Shown piece after piece: positions 45,101 to 52,573 of a stretch of 64,000 nucleotides of DNA. A program made the translations under genes and the position numbers. The stretch's first letter is position 1, and each line of letters opens with the position of its first letter. Source of the DNA: Verrucomicrobiota bacterium (GTDB lineage Bacteria > Verrucomicrobiota > Verrucomicrobiia > Opitutales > Opitutaceae); assembly GCA_023457035.1 (NCBI GenBank), contig JAEWNN010000116.1, positions 3,825-67,824 of the forward strand, written 5' to 3'. The notes beneath the pieces were generated by a model. That model searched no databases. It saw only the letters and a list, made by a program, of their open reading frames with translations, and was not told the origin of the DNA.

Positions 45101-45988
45101 GTTCGTGAACTTCTCGATGTTCGCCCGGAACGTGGTCTTCGAGAAGGGCTTGTAGGTGATCGCCCCGTAGAAGCGGTCGGTCCGATCGTAGGCCGGTTTG
45201 CGGTCGAACCGGCGGTCGTCGTGCACCGCGGCGCCGTAGAGCGCGAACTTGTCCTCGATCAGCCCGAGGTTGAAGTTGAGCGATCCACGCATCGAGCCGT
45301 ACTGGTCGAATCGCGTGGAGACGGAGGCGAACTTCTTGTTCACTTGGGCCTGCGCCGTGCTCTGGTTCACGATACCGGCCGGGCTGCCCATGCCGAACAG
45401 CAGCGAGTTCGGACCGCGACTGATCTCGACCGATTGCGTGTTGTAGGCGTCGAACGGGACCGCGCTGATCGACGGGTAGTAGTTGATCGCAGCGCTGGGT
45501 GTCCCTAGACCGCGGACACGATTGGCGTTCGCATTGGTGTAGGTCGCCAGACCGCTGCCCAGCGTTGCACCGGCCGAGTAGTCACGCACACCATCGTTGC
45601 GCATCGTGAGATTGTTCGCTCCAGCCGGTGTGTAGGTCGACGATCCTTCCGTATTCACCTCGTAGCGGAATACGTCGTTGATGTCTACTGACGCCGTATC
45701 CTCCAGTTGCTGTTTGTTGATGACCGAGATCGACGCGGCCAAGTCCGCCAAGTTTGTGCTCATGCGACTGCCCGCGAGCGTGTTCGCCGCGTAGTAGCCC
45801 TTGTCGGCGCTCGCGGTCACCTCGAACGGCGACAGCACGACGACATCTTCGTCGGCGACGTCTGAGGCCGGGGGCGTGGCGGCGGGCGCGGCCTGCTGCG
45901 CCAGACCACACGTTGTGGCGGACAAGGCGAGCAACGATACCGGCAGGTATCGGTTGCGGGTCTTTGAGGTATGCTTGTATCGGGTCAT
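42161..45988 (-). CDS. TonB-dependent outer-membrane receptor
   Basis: The protein has 1275 residues. A signal peptide ends at about residue 31 (LLALSATTCGLAQQ). It is followed by DEDVVVLSPFEVTA and the plug domain (GSRMSTNLADLAASISVINK, then VEISRGPNSLLFGMGSPAGI). The rest is a long beta-barrel ending in TTLEF, with the usual terminal Phe. Size and N-terminal signature fit the enlarged receptors of Opitutaceae. It should import an oligosaccharide or other large solute. No SusD-like partner is adjacent. The ATG at 45988 is supported by the signal peptide; the open frame upstream is not supported. The gene ends at a clear terminator. Confidence 0.9.
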   Translation of the reverse strand: MTRYKHTSKTRNRYLPVSLLALSATTCGLAQQAAPAATPPASDVADEDVVVLSPFEVTASADKGYYAANTLAGSRMSTNLADLAASISVINKQQLEDTASVDINDVFRYEVNTEGSSTYTPAGANNLTMRNDGVRDYSAGATLGSGLATYTNANANRVRGLGTPSAAINYYPSISAVPFDAYNTQSVEISRGPNSLLFGMGSPAGIVNQSTAQAQVNKKFASVSTRFDQYGSMRGSLNFNLGLIEDKFALYGAAVHDDRRFDRKPAYDRTDRFYGAITYKPFSKTTFRANIEKFTNDNRRPNSLTPRDFVTEWNLAGQPYYDPTTGKVYSGNGNTLGAYVVNASSPHANLVRETIASLPGYDASKWNANQTTYNGISIFGDAALTNSKGFVANSKASDNVLFVPGITWTNQARSMMQIADGELVNWFQPLRGQRYRTAWGKGSNPTAAADLYPTEAAIWADSTWADMYNHGYTASTGWTGLGNNVNGYKYAGVTDRSIYDWRDVNINAMNFGHDKALSLNAEFEQELPGNLFLNAGWFRQDYDSRSNYTVAQLNTATLFVDTTKNLPDGSTNPYFGKVFVEDQDPDRYINKQTDDHYRVMLAWTPDFTRNKGWTKWLGRHQVLGMWSRDESMATAIRQRLNYVDSSSMAGRYRYMNNQNANADGSPSGWNFQSTSLRRTYYLSSPEDPNGVVTRDSGAWDYLNYTGDIKVYDYATSAFTTVNMTTMFNTFDAHTARNQRIVDSLSAAMSNYLWRDRIVTTFGVRKDKYKARTTTNDVIYRQALSTGDTANDLNHLGVFVPAGRPVSIAPAMTPQEKWVDGYYQTDTLFNRWNRWDSLSGTTRTIGGVLRPFKNWESIESRANDGSLFWGFVRSLGISFNESGNFNPPPSAKYDAFGNPLEKPTGKGKDLGIQFSLLDDKLFARVTWFKASNKNERTASTLGLDRLVQHMDTTAFRGWATTIARINMGDDPLDDASWNAAIPTGSAKDLEIRAAVEPIWQQAYSYYDNLAGMGGIGATQDSEAKGIEAELNYNPTPNWTMKLTYGRQDTKYNNVLSQFDSWYAQRNPIWQSANAAAYLLPQYQHLAQYTTTGGRQVDLTNFMTSYGFNSDIRTDNANGWTNVTNYYNLVVLPNVLLNRELQGQSAPGQRKNRASFVTSYTFTAGRMKGFFLGGAERWEDRSIIGYYGKVSGANGTMIDVSDTTRPIYDSANYYTDLWVGYRTQIMKKKVGLKLQLNCSNVFESGSLQTVGVNLDGSPYAFRIIDPRLFQFTTTLEF

Positions 45989-46376
45989 GGGTGTACTTGT
46001 GTTTCGACGGAAGCGGTTCGCGGTGGGGTGGTGGAGTGCAGACGCCGACGAGTGCTGGGTTCGGACACTATGCGAAACAACGGGGCCTGCGAAAACCGGT
46101 TGGGGGTGGTCTGATCGTGCCCGCATAGAAGCTCCCGCGTTTTCCATGACAACCGCACCCCCATCAGACAGTCCGCATCGGGCTCCGGCAGGCCTCCCGC
46201 TCCGCCGATGATCGCGACTCCCTCCACCGGACTCAGCCCATGCCGTCAACGGTCGTGCCGCGCTCCTGACGGTCCGATCCACGCTCGATTGGCCGACCAT
46301 CCCCGCCCCTGCGACCATCCACCCGCCCCACGCAAAACGCCCACGCCCGAATCCCCGCTCCGCCGCCGCCTCCGTC
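45989..46376. other. Divergent region between the TonB receptor and an esterase gene
   Basis: No gene in 388 bp. On the minus strand TTGTTTCGCATAGTGT, around 46060-46075, could contain promoter boxes for the receptor. An AACCGGTT palindrome lies at 46094-46101, a core often seen in LacI-type operators. Neither can be confirmed by eye. Confidence 0.3.
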
Positions 46377-47345
46377 ATGTCTGCCTCCCGCCCAGTTCTT
46401 GTCGCCCTCGCCGCGCTCGCCGCCACGACGTTGACCACCCTCTCCGCACCGTCCACCAGCAACCGGCCACTGGGCACCGTCCCGGCCGCCCCCACCCCGG
46501 CCATCCCGCTTTGGCCGGAGGGCGTTCCCGTCGCCCGGCCCGGAATCGGCCCCGAACAAATCGACGCCAACGGCTGGGTCACGCATATCACTGATCCGAC
46601 TCTCCTGTTCGTCCCGCCCGCCATCGACCGGCCCAACGGCACCGCGGTGGTGATCTGTCCAGGCGGCGGTTACGTCGGTCTTTCGCGCCAGCGCGAGGGT
46701 ATCCAATACGCCAACTGGCTCGGCACGCTCGGCATCGCGTCCTTCGTCTTGACCAACCGGGTCGGCGACTACGGTCACCCCGCGCCGCTGCAGGATGTGC
46801 TCCGCGCCGTGCGGCTCGTGCGCTCTCGCGCCGCCGAATTCCACATCGATCCCACCCGCATCGGCGTGATGGGCAGTTCGGCCGGCGGTCACCTCGCCGC
46901 CTGCGCCGGCACACTCTTCGACCACCCCGCCGGCAAGACCGGGGCCCCGCTGGATGCCGTATCCGCCCGACCGGACTTCCTGATCCTGATGTACCCGGTC
47001 ATCACCCTCTACGATCCCTTCGCCCATGCCGGCTCGCGGCAGGCGCTGCTCGGCCCGTCCCCCTCGCCCGAACTGCTCCGCCTCCTCTCCGTCGAGCAGC
47101 AGGTCACCGCCGCCACGCCGCCCACCTTGCTCATCCACACCCAGGAGGACCGGAGCGTCCCGGTCGAGAACAGCATCCTCTTCTTCCAGGCGCTCACCCG
47201 CGCCCACGTGCCCGCCGAGATGTATCTCTTCGAGCATGGCAGCCACGGCATGGCCATGCGCGACGGCCTCGGCACCGCCTCCGCGTGGCCGAAGCGCGCC
47301 GAGGAGTGGCTGCGCGCCCGCGGCCTGCTCGCCCCAGCCCACTAG
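46377..47345 (+). CDS. Secreted alpha/beta-hydrolase esterase
   Basis: The protein has 322 residues with a signal peptide-like start (VLVALAALAATTLTTLSA). It has an oxyanion-type CPGGGYVGLS segment and a catalytic triad: Ser168 in GSSAGG, Asp258 in QEDRSVP and His290 in HGSHGMAM. This pattern is that of bacterial acetylxylan- or feruloyl-esterase-like hydrolases often labelled BD-FAE or endo-1,4-beta-xylanase-like. It likely removes acetyl or aromatic esters from xylan or pectin. It is divergent from the TonB receptor gene and heads a plus-strand run of secreted genes. Confidence 0.82.
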   Translation: MSASRPVLVALAALAATTLTTLSAPSTSNRPLGTVPAAPTPAIPLWPEGVPVARPGIGPEQIDANGWVTHITDPTLLFVPPAIDRPNGTAVVICPGGGYVGLSRQREGIQYANWLGTLGIASFVLTNRVGDYGHPAPLQDVLRAVRLVRSRAAEFHIDPTRIGVMGSSAGGHLAACAGTLFDHPAGKTGAPLDAVSARPDFLILMYPVITLYDPFAHAGSRQALLGPSPSPELLRLLSVEQQVTAATPPTLLIHTQEDRSVPVENSILFFQALTRAHVPAEMYLFEHGSHGMAMRDGLGTASAWPKRAEEWLRARGLLAPAH

Positions 47346-47494
47346 CATCAACAACCACGGGCCCCGCAGATGGACAGCGATCTCCAAGCGGTCATCCGTG
47401 CTGCTCCGTGTGCCGTCGTACGGCAGAATGGTCATCCTCCGCCGGGATCGCTCCGTAGTGTTGCTTCCCCGCGTGGCCACGCTGAGTTCCACAT

Positions 47495-47591
47495 TCGTCC
47501 ATCCCCGAATCCGCCATTCCGCATTCTCGAAGATCCTCCCGAACGGGAGAACGCCATCCGAAGTCCGCAATCCGCATTCCGAACTCCGCTC
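47495..47591. repeat. Heptad-type ATCCGCATTCCG repeats before the CBM9-like gene
   Basis: Units of the form GAATCCGCCATTCCGCATT and CCGCAATCCGCATTCCGAA occur in tandem, with about 40 bp between the clusters. A similar stretch, AATCCGCATTCCGAAATCC, lies at 15069-15087. No coding potential. Confidence 0.5.
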
Positions 47592-48722
47592 ATGTCTTCC
47601 TTCCGCCCGCTCGGCTATCTCGCCCTCTTTCTCCTCGCCGCCATCTCCGTCCCGGCCCTTGTCAAACCCGAGCGCACCTACCCCATCTTCCAGTTCCCCT
47701 CCGACCGGATACCCCGCATCGACGGCGACCCCGCCGACTGGGCCATCGTCCCTGACTCCTACGCCATTGGCACCGACCAGCTCGTCGACGACAAGAAGCG
47801 CCACACCGCCCCCGACCCGACCGACCTCGACATCCGCGTCCGCGTCGGCTGGGTCAAGGGACTCAACCGCCTCTACTTCCTCTACGAGGCGTATGACAAC
47901 TGCTGGGACTTCACCGCCCCCGACATCCACAACGACACCTTCGAAGTCGTCGTCGACGGCGACGCCTCCGGCGGCCCGCTCATCGACAAGGCCGAGCCGC
48001 GCTTCTGGACCGCCGCCCAGGTTGGCGAAGCCGCCGCCGCGCCCGACGACCGCATTTCCGGCCACGCCGCCCACTGGGCCATCCACGGCGTCCACGCCCA
48101 GAACTACCACATTTTCACCCCCGCCGTCGGCAAGGACTGGTGCATGGCCTGGGGAGCCCCCGCCTGGGTCAAACAGTTCCCCTCGGCCAACGCCGCCTGC
48201 CGCTTCGACGGCCAACCCGGCCAGCCCGGCCACCTCGTGCTCGAGTTCTGGATCACCCCCTTCGACTATGCCGGCCCCGAGGGCCCGCTGCGCGCCGTCG
48301 AGTCCGTCCTCGCCGAGAACAAAATCGTCGGCCTCGCCTGGGCTGTCATCGACTACGACGACGTCGCCAACAGGAACAGCCACGCCTTCTGGAACCTCTC
48401 CACCAACCACACCATGTACGGCGACGCCTCCGCGCTCTGCGCCTTCCGCCTCATGCCGCTCGAGCCCGCCCTCGCCCCCCAGTTCGCCGCCCGATGGGCC
48501 TGGACGCTCGCCGACGCCTCCCGCCGCCTCGTCGTCTTCTCCGACCGCTCCGCAGGCGAGATCTCCTCATGGAAATGGGACTTCGGCGACGGCGCCACCT
48601 CCACCGAGCAGCACCCGCAGCACACCTACGCCAAGTCCGGCAGCTATTCCGTCATCCTCGAGATCGCCGGCCCCGCGGGCACCGACCGCCTCGCCAAAGT
48701 CTTCGAGGTCCAGATCCCCTGA
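47592..48722 (+). CDS. Secreted CBM9-like and PKD-domain protein
   Basis: The protein has 376 residues with a signal peptide (LGYLALFLLAAISVPALV). Residues about 35-290 resemble a CBM9-type or DOMON-like beta-sandwich (PRIDGDPADWAIVPDSYAIG, LYFLYEAYDNCWDF, NDTFEVVVDGDASGG). The last 85 residues are a PKD domain with the typical SSWKWDFGDGATSTEQHPQH segment. It is probably a carbohydrate-binding or scaffold protein at the cell surface. There is no catalytic motif. The ATG at 47592 is chosen because the signal peptide follows immediately and the DNA before it is repetitive. Confidence 0.75.
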   Translation: MSSFRPLGYLALFLLAAISVPALVKPERTYPIFQFPSDRIPRIDGDPADWAIVPDSYAIGTDQLVDDKKRHTAPDPTDLDIRVRVGWVKGLNRLYFLYEAYDNCWDFTAPDIHNDTFEVVVDGDASGGPLIDKAEPRFWTAAQVGEAAAAPDDRISGHAAHWAIHGVHAQNYHIFTPAVGKDWCMAWGAPAWVKQFPSANAACRFDGQPGQPGHLVLEFWITPFDYAGPEGPLRAVESVLAENKIVGLAWAVIDYDDVANRNSHAFWNLSTNHTMYGDASALCAFRLMPLEPALAPQFAARWAWTLADASRRLVVFSDRSAGEISSWKWDFGDGATSTEQHPQHTYAKSGSYSVILEIAGPAGTDRLAKVFEVQIP

Positions 48723-48756
48723 ACCTACCCGCCCCGCGCATCACCGTGCCGTTCCA

Positions 48757-48853
48757 GTAGGTCCGGTCTCCGACCGCCCCCCCCCACACACACCACACCT
48801 CGCGCCGTGCCACCCCGCATCATCCGCCGCGACCGGTCACAGACCGGTCCCAC
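48757..48853. repeat. GTAG-type inverted-repeat pair after the CBM9-like gene
   Basis: The left arm starts GTAGGTCCGGTCTCCGACCG. The right arm reads GACCGGTCACAGACCGGTC and ends CCAC. A run of nine C lies at 48777-48785. Its interior (CCCGCATCATCCGCCGCGAC) resembles that of the element at 50690-50795, so the two are copies of one unit of about 100 bp. Confidence 0.75.
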
Positions 48854-48988
48854 GCACCGCTTCACCCCTCCCATTCTGGCGCTTGGTGTCGAACGTGCGA
48901 AGTCCCTCGCGTCTCCACCAATTCGAGTTCGGCGCCTGGTGGTCGCCGCTCCGACCGTCCGCTCCCGCGCGTCCCACTCGCCCCTCGC

Positions 48989-50617
48989 ATGCCCCACCTG
49001 CTCCGCCTAGTGCTACTCTCCGTCATGCCCGCCACCACGCTTACCGCTGCCGACTTCAACGTCCGCGCCTTCGGCGCCAAGGGTGACGGCGTCGTCCTCG
49101 ACTCACCCGCCATCAACGCCGCCATCGAGGCCGCCAGCGCCGCCGGCGGCGGCACCGTGCGCATCCCCGCCGGCACCTACCTCTGCTTCTCCATCCGCCT
49201 GCACAGCCGCCTCCGCCTCAAGTTCGAGCCCGGCGTCACCATCGTCGCCGCCAAGCCCTCGCCGGAGCTCGGGGCCTACGACGCCCCCGAGCCCAACGAG
49301 TGGGGCGACCTCCATCAGTACCAGGACTTCGGACACAGCCATTGGCACAACAGCCTCTTCTGGGGCGAGAACCTCGAGAACGTCACCCTCTCCGGCCCCG
49401 GCCTGATCGACGGCACCCACGGCCTCGTCCGCCACGCCAGCTACGCCTCCACCGGACCCAACGGTACCGGCGCCCGCAGCGCCACCGGCACACCGCCGCC
49501 CGAGGTTCTCGGCCTCGGCAACAAGGCCATTGCACTCAAGAACTGCCGCGGCGTCACCCTCCGCGATTTCTCGATCCTCAACGGCGGCCACTTCGCGCTC
49601 CTCGCCACCGGCGTCGACCACCTCACCCTCGACAACCTCCGCATCGACTCCAACCGCGACGGCTTCGACATCGACGGCTGCCGCCACGTGCGCGTCTCCA
49701 ACTGCGCGGTCAACACCCCCAACGACGACGCCATCGTCCTCAAGACCAGCTACGCCCTCGGGGCGCTCCGTTCCTGCGAGAACATCACGATCACCAACTG
49801 CACCGTCAGCGGCTACGATATCGGCTCGCTCCTCGACGGCTCCTTCCGCCGCACCGTCACCCACGCACCCGACCACGACGGCCCCACCGGCCGCATCAAG
49901 ATCGGCACCGAGTCCAACGGCGACTTCCGCAACATCACCGTCGCCAACTGCACCTTCGACCGCTCGCGCGGCCTCGCCCTCGAGTCCGTCGACGGCGCCG
50001 TGATCGAGGATGTCGTCGTCACCAACCTCACCCTGCGCGATGTCTCCAACTCCCCGATCTTTCTGCGCCTCGGCAACCGCGCCCGCGGTCCCGAGGGCAC
50101 GCCCGTCGGCGCGATCCGCCGCGTGAAGATCAGCCACGTGACCGCCTCCGACACCGACGGCCGCTTCCCCATCCTCCTCGTCGGACTGCCCGACCACCCA
50201 CTTGAGCACATCACCCTCTCCGACATCCACGTCGCCTCCCGCGGCGGCATCACGCTCGCCGATGTCGCCGCCCAGTCCGAGAAATACATCAACGCCTTCT
50301 TCCTCCGCGGCGACGAGCCCGGCGTCATCGGCCCGCGCGCCCCCTTCGCCGTGCCGGAACGCCCGCGCGCCTACCCGGAGCCGAGCATGTTCGGCCTGCT
50401 CCCGGCAGCCGCGCTCTACGCCCGCCATGTCGAACACCTCACGCTGCGCGACGTCCGCTACGAGTTCGCCGCACCCGATGAACGCCCGCTCGTCGTCCTC
50501 GACCACGCCGAAGACGTGACGCTCAGCCGCTTCCGCGCCCCCGCTCCCGCCGGCCCTGCGTACCACCTCACCAACGTCCGCGCTCTCGACACGATCAACT
50601 GCGTTCCCGCGCCGTGA
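48989..50617 (+). CDS. GH28 family polygalacturonase-like protein
   Basis: The protein has 542 residues with a signal peptide (LLRLVLLSVMPATTLTA). It has the right-handed beta-helix pattern of GH28: FNVRAFGAKGDGVVLDSPAI, then AAGGGTVRIPAGTY, then GFDIDG (Asp224, Asp227) and NDDAIVLK (Asp246, Asp247), then GRIKIGTESNGDF. The usual Gly-His-Gly motif between the last two is not seen; the corresponding stretch reads YDIGSLLDG. It probably hydrolyses homogalacturonan or rhamnogalacturonan. It belongs to the same plus-strand group as the CE12-like gene downstream. Confidence 0.87.
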   Translation: MPHLLRLVLLSVMPATTLTAADFNVRAFGAKGDGVVLDSPAINAAIEAASAAGGGTVRIPAGTYLCFSIRLHSRLRLKFEPGVTIVAAKPSPELGAYDAPEPNEWGDLHQYQDFGHSHWHNSLFWGENLENVTLSGPGLIDGTHGLVRHASYASTGPNGTGARSATGTPPPEVLGLGNKAIALKNCRGVTLRDFSILNGGHFALLATGVDHLTLDNLRIDSNRDGFDIDGCRHVRVSNCAVNTPNDDAIVLKTSYALGALRSCENITITNCTVSGYDIGSLLDGSFRRTVTHAPDHDGPTGRIKIGTESNGDFRNITVANCTFDRSRGLALESVDGAVIEDVVVTNLTLRDVSNSPIFLRLGNRARGPEGTPVGAIRRVKISHVTASDTDGRFPILLVGLPDHPLEHITLSDIHVASRGGITLADVAAQSEKYINAFFLRGDEPGVIGPRAPFAVPERPRAYPEPSMFGLLPAAALYARHVEHLTLRDVRYEFAAPDERPLVVLDHAEDVTLSRFRAPAPAGPAYHLTNVRALDTINCVPAP

Positions 50618-50633
50618 TCTCGCCAACCCTCTC

Positions 50634-50795
50634 GTAGCGAAACCCACCCACGGTCTCGGTTCCGCCAGCCCCGCTCTCCTAACAGACACGTAGGTCCGAT
50701 CTCCGCCCGGTAACTCTCGATACAGTTCACCCCACCGCGCATCGCGCCGCTCCACCCGGCATCATCTTCCACGACTGTGCGCAGACCGGTCCTAC
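50634..50795. repeat. Worn GTAG hairpin and GTAG-type pair before the CE12-like gene
   Basis: A degenerate GTAGCGAAACCC unit lies at 50634-50660. A paired element follows: the left arm starts GTAGGTCCGATC (50690), the right arm ends CAGACCGGTCCTAC (50782-50795). Between the repeat and the next gene is an AATCGACAATCG-type run (50850-50875). Confidence 0.65.
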
Positions 50796-50885
50796 CCGCC
50801 AATGCCGCCATCCAGGGAGAGAATCGCCCCACGCCGTCTCCCACCCCAAAAATCGACAATCGTAGACCGAAAGTCGTCCATTCCC

Positions 50886-52205
50886 ATGCGCCTCCTCGCC
50901 TTCGCATACCTTCCGCTGCTTATCGCCACCGTCTGCTCCGCAACGCCCCACCCCGCCGGCACCGCATGCCATCCGAGCATCTCAGCCCCGTCGACCTCCT
51001 CTTCCCACTTCAACTCGCCGCCTAGTGGCGTCCTATCCTTCGACTTCGCGCAGCTCACCGCCGCCGATACCTTCACTCCAGAGCGCGGTTACGGCTTCGA
51101 TCTCGGCACCGCGCCCTCCGCCGCGAACACCCCGTTCTACTTCTCCGTCGCCGTACCCGAGGGGAACTACCGCGTCACCGTCACCTTCGGCGACACCGCC
51201 GTGCCCTCCGCCAACACCGTGAAGGCCGAGTCGCGCCAACTTCTCCTGGAATCGCTCGCCACCCGGCCCGGCGAACTCGCCACCCGCACCTTCACCGTCA
51301 ACGTCCGCAACGCCGCGCTCCCGCCCCCGCCGCAGAACGCCCCCGGCGGCACCGCCGTGCTCCTCAACCCCCGCGAGGTCGGCCTGCTGCGCTGGGACGA
51401 CAAGCTCACCCTCGAGTTCAACGGCGCCGCCCCACGCATCCGCTCCGTGGAGATCGCACCCGCCCCCGCTGCGCCCACCATCTTCATCGCCGGCGACTCG
51501 ACCGTCACCGACCAGCCCTACGAGCCCGCCGCCGGCTGGGGCCAGATGCTCCCGCGCTTCCTCAAACCGGAGATCGCCGTCGCCAACCACGCCGAGTCCG
51601 GCGAGACGCTGAAGTCCTTCCTCTCCGAGCTGCGCCTGGCGAAGATCCTCTCACAGATGAAGACCGGCGATTTCCTGTTCATCCAGTTCGGCCACAACGA
51701 CGAGAAGAAGCAGTGGCCGCAGACCTACGTCGAGGCGCGCACCACCTACAAGGCCTACCTCCGTGCCTTCATCGCAGAGGCGCGTCTGCGCGGCGCCACG
51801 CCGATCCTCGTCACCTCCATGCAGCGCCGCACCTTCGACGAGCACGGCAGGATCAAGAACACCCACGGCGACTATCCCGCCGCCGTGCGCCAGCTCGCCG
51901 CCGAGGAGAAGGTCGCACTCGTCGATCTCGACCGCGCCAGTACCGCCTTCTACGAGGCGCTCGGACCCGACCGCGCCCCGCTCGCCTTCAGCGCCGGCGG
52001 CAAGGACGCCACGCACCACAACAATTACGGCGGATTCCAGCTCGCCAAGGTCGTCGCCCAGGCGCTGCGCGACGCCGGCCCCGAGCTCGCCGCCCTCGTG
52101 TCGCCGGTTTTCACCGACTGCGATCCCGCCCACCCCGACGCCCCCGAAACCTTCGTCCTCCCCGCCAGCCCCGCCCGCAGCGACGACGAACTCCGCGGCA
52201 GCTGA
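50886..52205 (+). CDS. CE12-like rhamnogalacturonan acetylesterase with N-terminal beta-sandwich
   Basis: The protein has 439 residues with a signal peptide (LLAFAYLPLLIATVCSA). Residues about 45-190 form a beta-sandwich (GVLSFDFAQL, NYRVTVTFGDTAVPS) like those attached to bacterial CE12 enzymes. The SGNH domain follows: GDSTV (Ser205), GWGQMLPRF, HAESGETLKSF, GHNDEKK, and DATHHN (Asp374, His377). It should remove acetyl groups from rhamnogalacturonan. The ATG at 50886 is chosen because the signal peptide starts there; the frame upstream crosses heptad-type repeats. Confidence 0.88.
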   Translation: MRLLAFAYLPLLIATVCSATPHPAGTACHPSISAPSTSSSHFNSPPSGVLSFDFAQLTAADTFTPERGYGFDLGTAPSAANTPFYFSVAVPEGNYRVTVTFGDTAVPSANTVKAESRQLLLESLATRPGELATRTFTVNVRNAALPPPPQNAPGGTAVLLNPREVGLLRWDDKLTLEFNGAAPRIRSVEIAPAPAAPTIFIAGDSTVTDQPYEPAAGWGQMLPRFLKPEIAVANHAESGETLKSFLSELRLAKILSQMKTGDFLFIQFGHNDEKKQWPQTYVEARTTYKAYLRAFIAEARLRGATPILVTSMQRRTFDEHGRIKNTHGDYPAAVRQLAAEEKVALVDLDRASTAFYEALGPDRAPLAFSAGGKDATHHNNYGGFQLAKVVAQALRDAGPELAALVSPVFTDCDPAHPDAPETFVLPASPARSDDELRGS

Positions 52206-52573
52206 GGCGCCCTCAAGTGGCGCCGCTGGTCAAAACCACGGAGTGCCCCGCAAACGCACAAAATCTTGTTCCGATCGGGACAGAATTCTGTGCGGTCGTT
52301 TCGCACTCCATCCGCGGCCGTTCACACCCTCGCCTGCGATAGCGGAAACTGGTCCCCGTAGCGGGAGGACAAAGTCGTTCAGCTGTTCGGCTCAGCCCCA
52401 ACCCCGCGCACCACCGCGCGCTGCGCCGCAGCGGTGCTTTTCTCCTGTACCTAACACGCCACCGCGTATGCCCGAACTGCAAGCTCGACCGCGGCCCGCT
52501 CCAGACGAATCGCGGGAAAACACTTCCCGCAGCCGCGCGGCGTGACTAGCCTTTGGCTACGTAGACCAATTCC
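52206..52573. other. Gene-free region between the CE12-like and GH10 genes
   Basis: No gene in 368 bp. It contains the palindrome at 52255-52294 and a worn GTAG unit (GTAGCGGGAGGACAAAGTCG, about 52355-52374), plus further decayed repeat-like sequence. Confidence 0.55.
52255..52294. repeat. 40-bp imperfect palindrome centred on CCGATCGG
   Basis: The arms CGCACA and TGTGCG pair. About 19 of 23 positions of the left part match the inverted right part. The centre is CCGATCGG. No other copy is seen in this window. Confidence 0.55.

Noticed and set aside
46094..46101. AACCGGTT as a LacI-type operator before the TonB receptor
   Set aside because: An 8-bp palindrome is frequent in this DNA and it lacks an extended symmetric flank. 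Kept only as a weak note in the region entry.
45989..46642. N-terminal extension of the TonB receptor by 218 codons
   Set aside because: The signal peptide begins at the ATG at 45988. The extension is antisense to the esterase gene and its promoter.
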